Shown here piece by piece: positions 7,687 through 9,275 of a stretch of 9,275 nt of DNA. Every line of letters starts with the position of its first letter. The first letter of the stretch is position 1. Source of the stretch: an uncultured beta proteobacterium (GTDB lineage Bacteria; Pseudomonadota; Gammaproteobacteria; Burkholderiales; Rhodocyclaceae); NCBI GenBank assembly GCA_903917505.1, contig CAIXAY010000165.1, positions 1 through 9,275 on the forward strand, given 5' to 3'. Below the pieces are notes generated by a model, which worked only from the letters and a program-made list of their open reading frames with translations, made no database searches and was not told where the DNA came from. The translations under genes and the position numbers were made by a program.

Positions 7687-8969
7687 GCCAGCTGGATAGC
7701 TGTGGTTACGCGATCTCGGGTGCCGACGCCGTCGCCGCCGAAACTTACGAACGCGCGCTCGCCGCCTTCCAGTCCTGGCGCAGCGGCGTCGAATCGCCGC
7801 TGGCGCTGGCGCTGCGGCAAGCGCCGGCCTTCGTCATGGCGCACGTGCTGCATGCCTACCAGCGGCTGAGCAGCCGCGACCCGGTGATCGCGCACTCGAC
7901 GCGTGCGCTGCTGGCGCGTGCCGCAAGCCTGCCGGCCAACGAGCGCGAAGGCTTGCACCTGGCGGCAATCGCCGCCGTGCTCGCCGACGATTACGAAGGG
8001 GCCAAGACAATCTTCGGCGAATTGCTCAGCCGTTATCCGCGCGACGTGCTGGCGCTGCAGGAGGCGCATGCCTTCGATTACCTGACCGGCGATGTCGCGC
8101 GCCTGCACGACCGCGTGGCCAGGGTACTGCCGGCATGGAGCGCGGATCTGCCGGGCTACCATGCCGTGCTGGCAATGCATGCCTTCAGCCTCGAGGAGTG
8201 CGGCCGTTTCGAGCGCGCCGAAGCGGCCGCGCGCGCGGCGCTGGACTTGGACGCGCGCGACGCGCGCGCGCACCACGTGATGGCCCACGTCTTCGAAATG
8301 ACCGAGTGCCCGGACGCGGGCGAGCGCTGGCTGAACGCGCACAGCGACGCCTGGAGCCAGGCTACGGTCGTCGCCACGCACTGCTGGTGGCACCTGGGCC
8401 TCTTCCACCTGGCGCAAGGCCGCTTCGATGGCGCACTGGCGCTCTACGACCAGCGTCTGCGCGCCGGATCGCCCAAGGCGATTGCCGACCGGATCGATGC
8501 CACGGCCTTGTTGTGGCGCTTGCACTTCCGTGCCGGCGACACCGGCGATCGTTGGGCCGAACTCGCCCGCGTCTGGGCGCCGCACATCGACGACCGCTTC
8601 TGCAGCTTCAACGATATGCACGCGATGCTGGCCTTCGTCGGCGCACAGGACTGGGATAGCGCGCATCGCCTCGAGCGCGCGCTGGCTGCCGCGCAGTCGT
8701 CGCCGACGCGCCACGGCGCAACGACGCGCCAGGTCGGCCTGCCCGCATGCCGCGCGCTGCTGGCCTTCGGCCGCGGCGACGATGAGCGCGCGATTGACCT
8801 GCTCTCCGCTCTGCCGGCCCTGGCCCATCGCCTGGGCGGCAGTCACGCGCAACGCGACGTGTTGAACTTTACGCTGCGCCAGGCGCTAGAGCGCCTGGGT
8901 CGGCGAAGCGCTCCGCGCCGCTCGCAAACGCACGTCCACTCGCCATTGGCTTATGGCGTCGCTACCTAG
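7683..8969 (+). CDS. TTC38/StaR-like tetratricopeptide repeat protein
   Basis: A 428-residue, largely alpha-helical protein without signal peptide or membrane segments. The start is the ATG at 7683, overlapping the FAD gene stop as ATGA; the frame stays open upstream to 6978 only as shadow sequence. Helix-pair repeats of TPR type are visible, for example at about 90-120, 157-190 (YHAVLAMHAFSLEECGRFERAE) and 233-262 (HLGLFHLAQGRFDGALALYD). The layout and the motifs HHVMAHVFEM (197-206), THCWWHLGLFHL (232-243), FNDMHAMLAF (309-318) and GGSHAQRD (385-392) match what I recall of the TTC38 family, called StaR-like in bacteria after a gene in a glycopeptide-antibiotic cluster. The family has no firmly established biochemical role. 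The clustered His and Trp residues suggest a ligand or metal pocket rather than a plain scaffold, which is inference. Coupling to the FAD oxidoreductase suggests a shared pathway or complex. The basic tail after about residue 405 looks unstructured. Confidence 0.85.
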   Translation: MSQLDSCGYAISGADAVAAETYERALAAFQSWRSGVESPLALALRQAPAFVMAHVLHAYQRLSSRDPVIAHSTRALLARAASLPANEREGLHLAAIAAVLADDYEGAKTIFGELLSRYPRDVLALQEAHAFDYLTGDVARLHDRVARVLPAWSADLPGYHAVLAMHAFSLEECGRFERAEAAARAALDLDARDARAHHVMAHVFEMTECPDAGERWLNAHSDAWSQATVVATHCWWHLGLFHLAQGRFDGALALYDQRLRAGSPKAIADRIDATALLWRLHFRAGDTGDRWAELARVWAPHIDDRFCSFNDMHAMLAFVGAQDWDSAHRLERALAAAQSSPTRHGATTRQVGLPACRALLAFGRGDDERAIDLLSALPALAHRLGGSHAQRDVLNFTLRQALERLGRRSAPRRSQTHVHSPLAYGVAT

Positions 8970-9211
8970 GACAAACAGCCAAGAACGGCCCTGTGACCGG
9001 GTTTCAAGGTGCTCGGCCACCAGGGTTCGGCTTGGCGCGGCCAGAGGCCGGGGGCGCTGCATTCCCGCTTCGGCGCTACCGCGGTTGCGGGCGAGCTGGC
9101 CGGACACGGATGGCCGATCTTGCCAAGGTGCGCCACCGGTTGCACCCTGACGGAAAGGCATTAATGCATTATTTTATGGCGCATTGACTTGGCAACCGCG
9201 AGGAAATCACC
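8970..9211. other. Intergenic region, no gene supported
   Basis: These 242 bases hold only short ORFs on each strand that lack ribosome sites and recognisable motifs. CGGCC-AGA-GGCCG (9038-9050) can form a small stem, extendable by GCGC pairs around a G bulge, but no T run follows, so a terminator for the upstream pair is not supported. The composition shifts from GC-rich to AT-rich after about 9155, where the promoter of the next gene appears to lie. Confidence 0.5.
9140..9185 (+). promoter_or_regulatory. Candidate promoter and operator of the AbrB-type gene
   Basis: CTGACG (9147-9152) and TATTTT (9170-9175) are separated by 17 bases and make a plausible promoter. Within and around the spacer are two overlapping perfect palindromes, GCATTAATGC (9158-9167) and AATGCATT (9163-9170). 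GCATT recurs at 9158, 9166 and 9181, so AATGC (9163-9167) also pairs with GCATT (9181-9185). AbrB/MazE-type antitoxins commonly repress their own promoter by binding such AT-rich palindromes; that role here is inferred. Confidence 0.45.
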
Positions 9212-9275
9212 ATGGCTATCCTGACCGTTACCGCACGCGGGCAAGTCACGTTCAGAAAAGACGTGCTGCAACACC
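9212..9275 (+). CDS. AbrB/SpoVT-type DNA-binding protein, probable antitoxin (5' fragment)
   Basis: Only the first 21 codons are inside the window, reading MAILTVTARGQVTFRKDVLQ and then H. This matches the N-terminal swapped-hairpin DNA-binding domain of the AbrB/MazE/SpoVT family, in which a TxxGQVTxxKxxxxxL pattern is diagnostic. AGGA at 9201-9204 lies seven bases before the ATG at 9212 and supports the start. Short genes of this kind are usually antitoxins, followed closely by a PIN-domain or MazF/RelE-type toxin, but the partner would lie beyond base 9275 and cannot be seen. The fragment is too short to separate an antitoxin from a stand-alone AbrB regulator. Confidence 0.75.
   Translation, partial: MAILTVTARGQVTFRKDVLQH

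Noticed and set aside
7590..8852. 420-codon minus-strand ORF opposite the TPR gene
   Set aside because: Shadow ORF with no recognisable motif; the plus-strand frame has family motifs throughout.
8886..9187. Short ORFs on both strands in the region after the TPR gene (8886-9161 minus, 8953-9150 and 8993-9187 plus)
   Set aside because: No ribosome sites, no motif, and mutual overlap; they are expected by chance in GC-rich DNA.

Overview
The window is GC-rich, densely coded chromosomal DNA that looks betaproteobacterial. The main clue is the order trpB-trpA-accD on one strand, an arrangement I recall as typical of Betaproteobacteria and some Gammaproteobacteria. The third-position GC bias is strong, which is why long spurious ORFs lie opposite nearly every gene. 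I cannot place the organism to genus.

Bases 1-3034 are the conserved core block: tryptophan synthase beta (trpB) and alpha (trpA), joined by a one-base stop/start overlap, then the acetyl-CoA carboxylase carboxyltransferase beta subunit (accD) after a 112-bp gap. All expected active-site residues are present in these three genes.

Bases 3103-4990 break from the usual order, where folC commonly follows accD. A beta-decarboxylating dehydrogenase of the isocitrate/isopropylmalate family is followed 10 bp later by an exported dienelactone-hydrolase-like alpha/beta hydrolase. The dehydrogenase keeps the metal-binding aspartates, the lysine and the substrate arginines. It has Phe where the family has its catalytic Tyr, and Thr where NAD-dependent members have an Asp.

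Bases 5044-8969 form a self-contained accessory unit. A leftward AraC-family regulator with a cupin-like sensor domain diverges, across a 183-bp intergenic region, from a rightward pair joined by ATGA. The pair is a berberine-bridge-enzyme-like FAD oxidoreductase (single covalent His site) and a TTC38/StaR-like tetratricopeptide protein. The intergenic region carries two imperfect inverted repeats with identical 27-bp arm spacing and a GC hairpin. This is the most interesting part of the window: a probable regulated oxidative module whose TPR partner is rich in conserved-looking His and Trp residues and has no known biochemical role that I can assign.

Bases 8970-9211 appear non-coding. They end in an AT-rich island with overlapping palindromes, just upstream of the first 21 codons of an AbrB/SpoVT-type DNA-binding protein, probably the antitoxin of a toxin-antitoxin pair that continues beyond the window. 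I saw no tRNA, rRNA, CRISPR array, insertion sequence or convincing intrinsic terminator.
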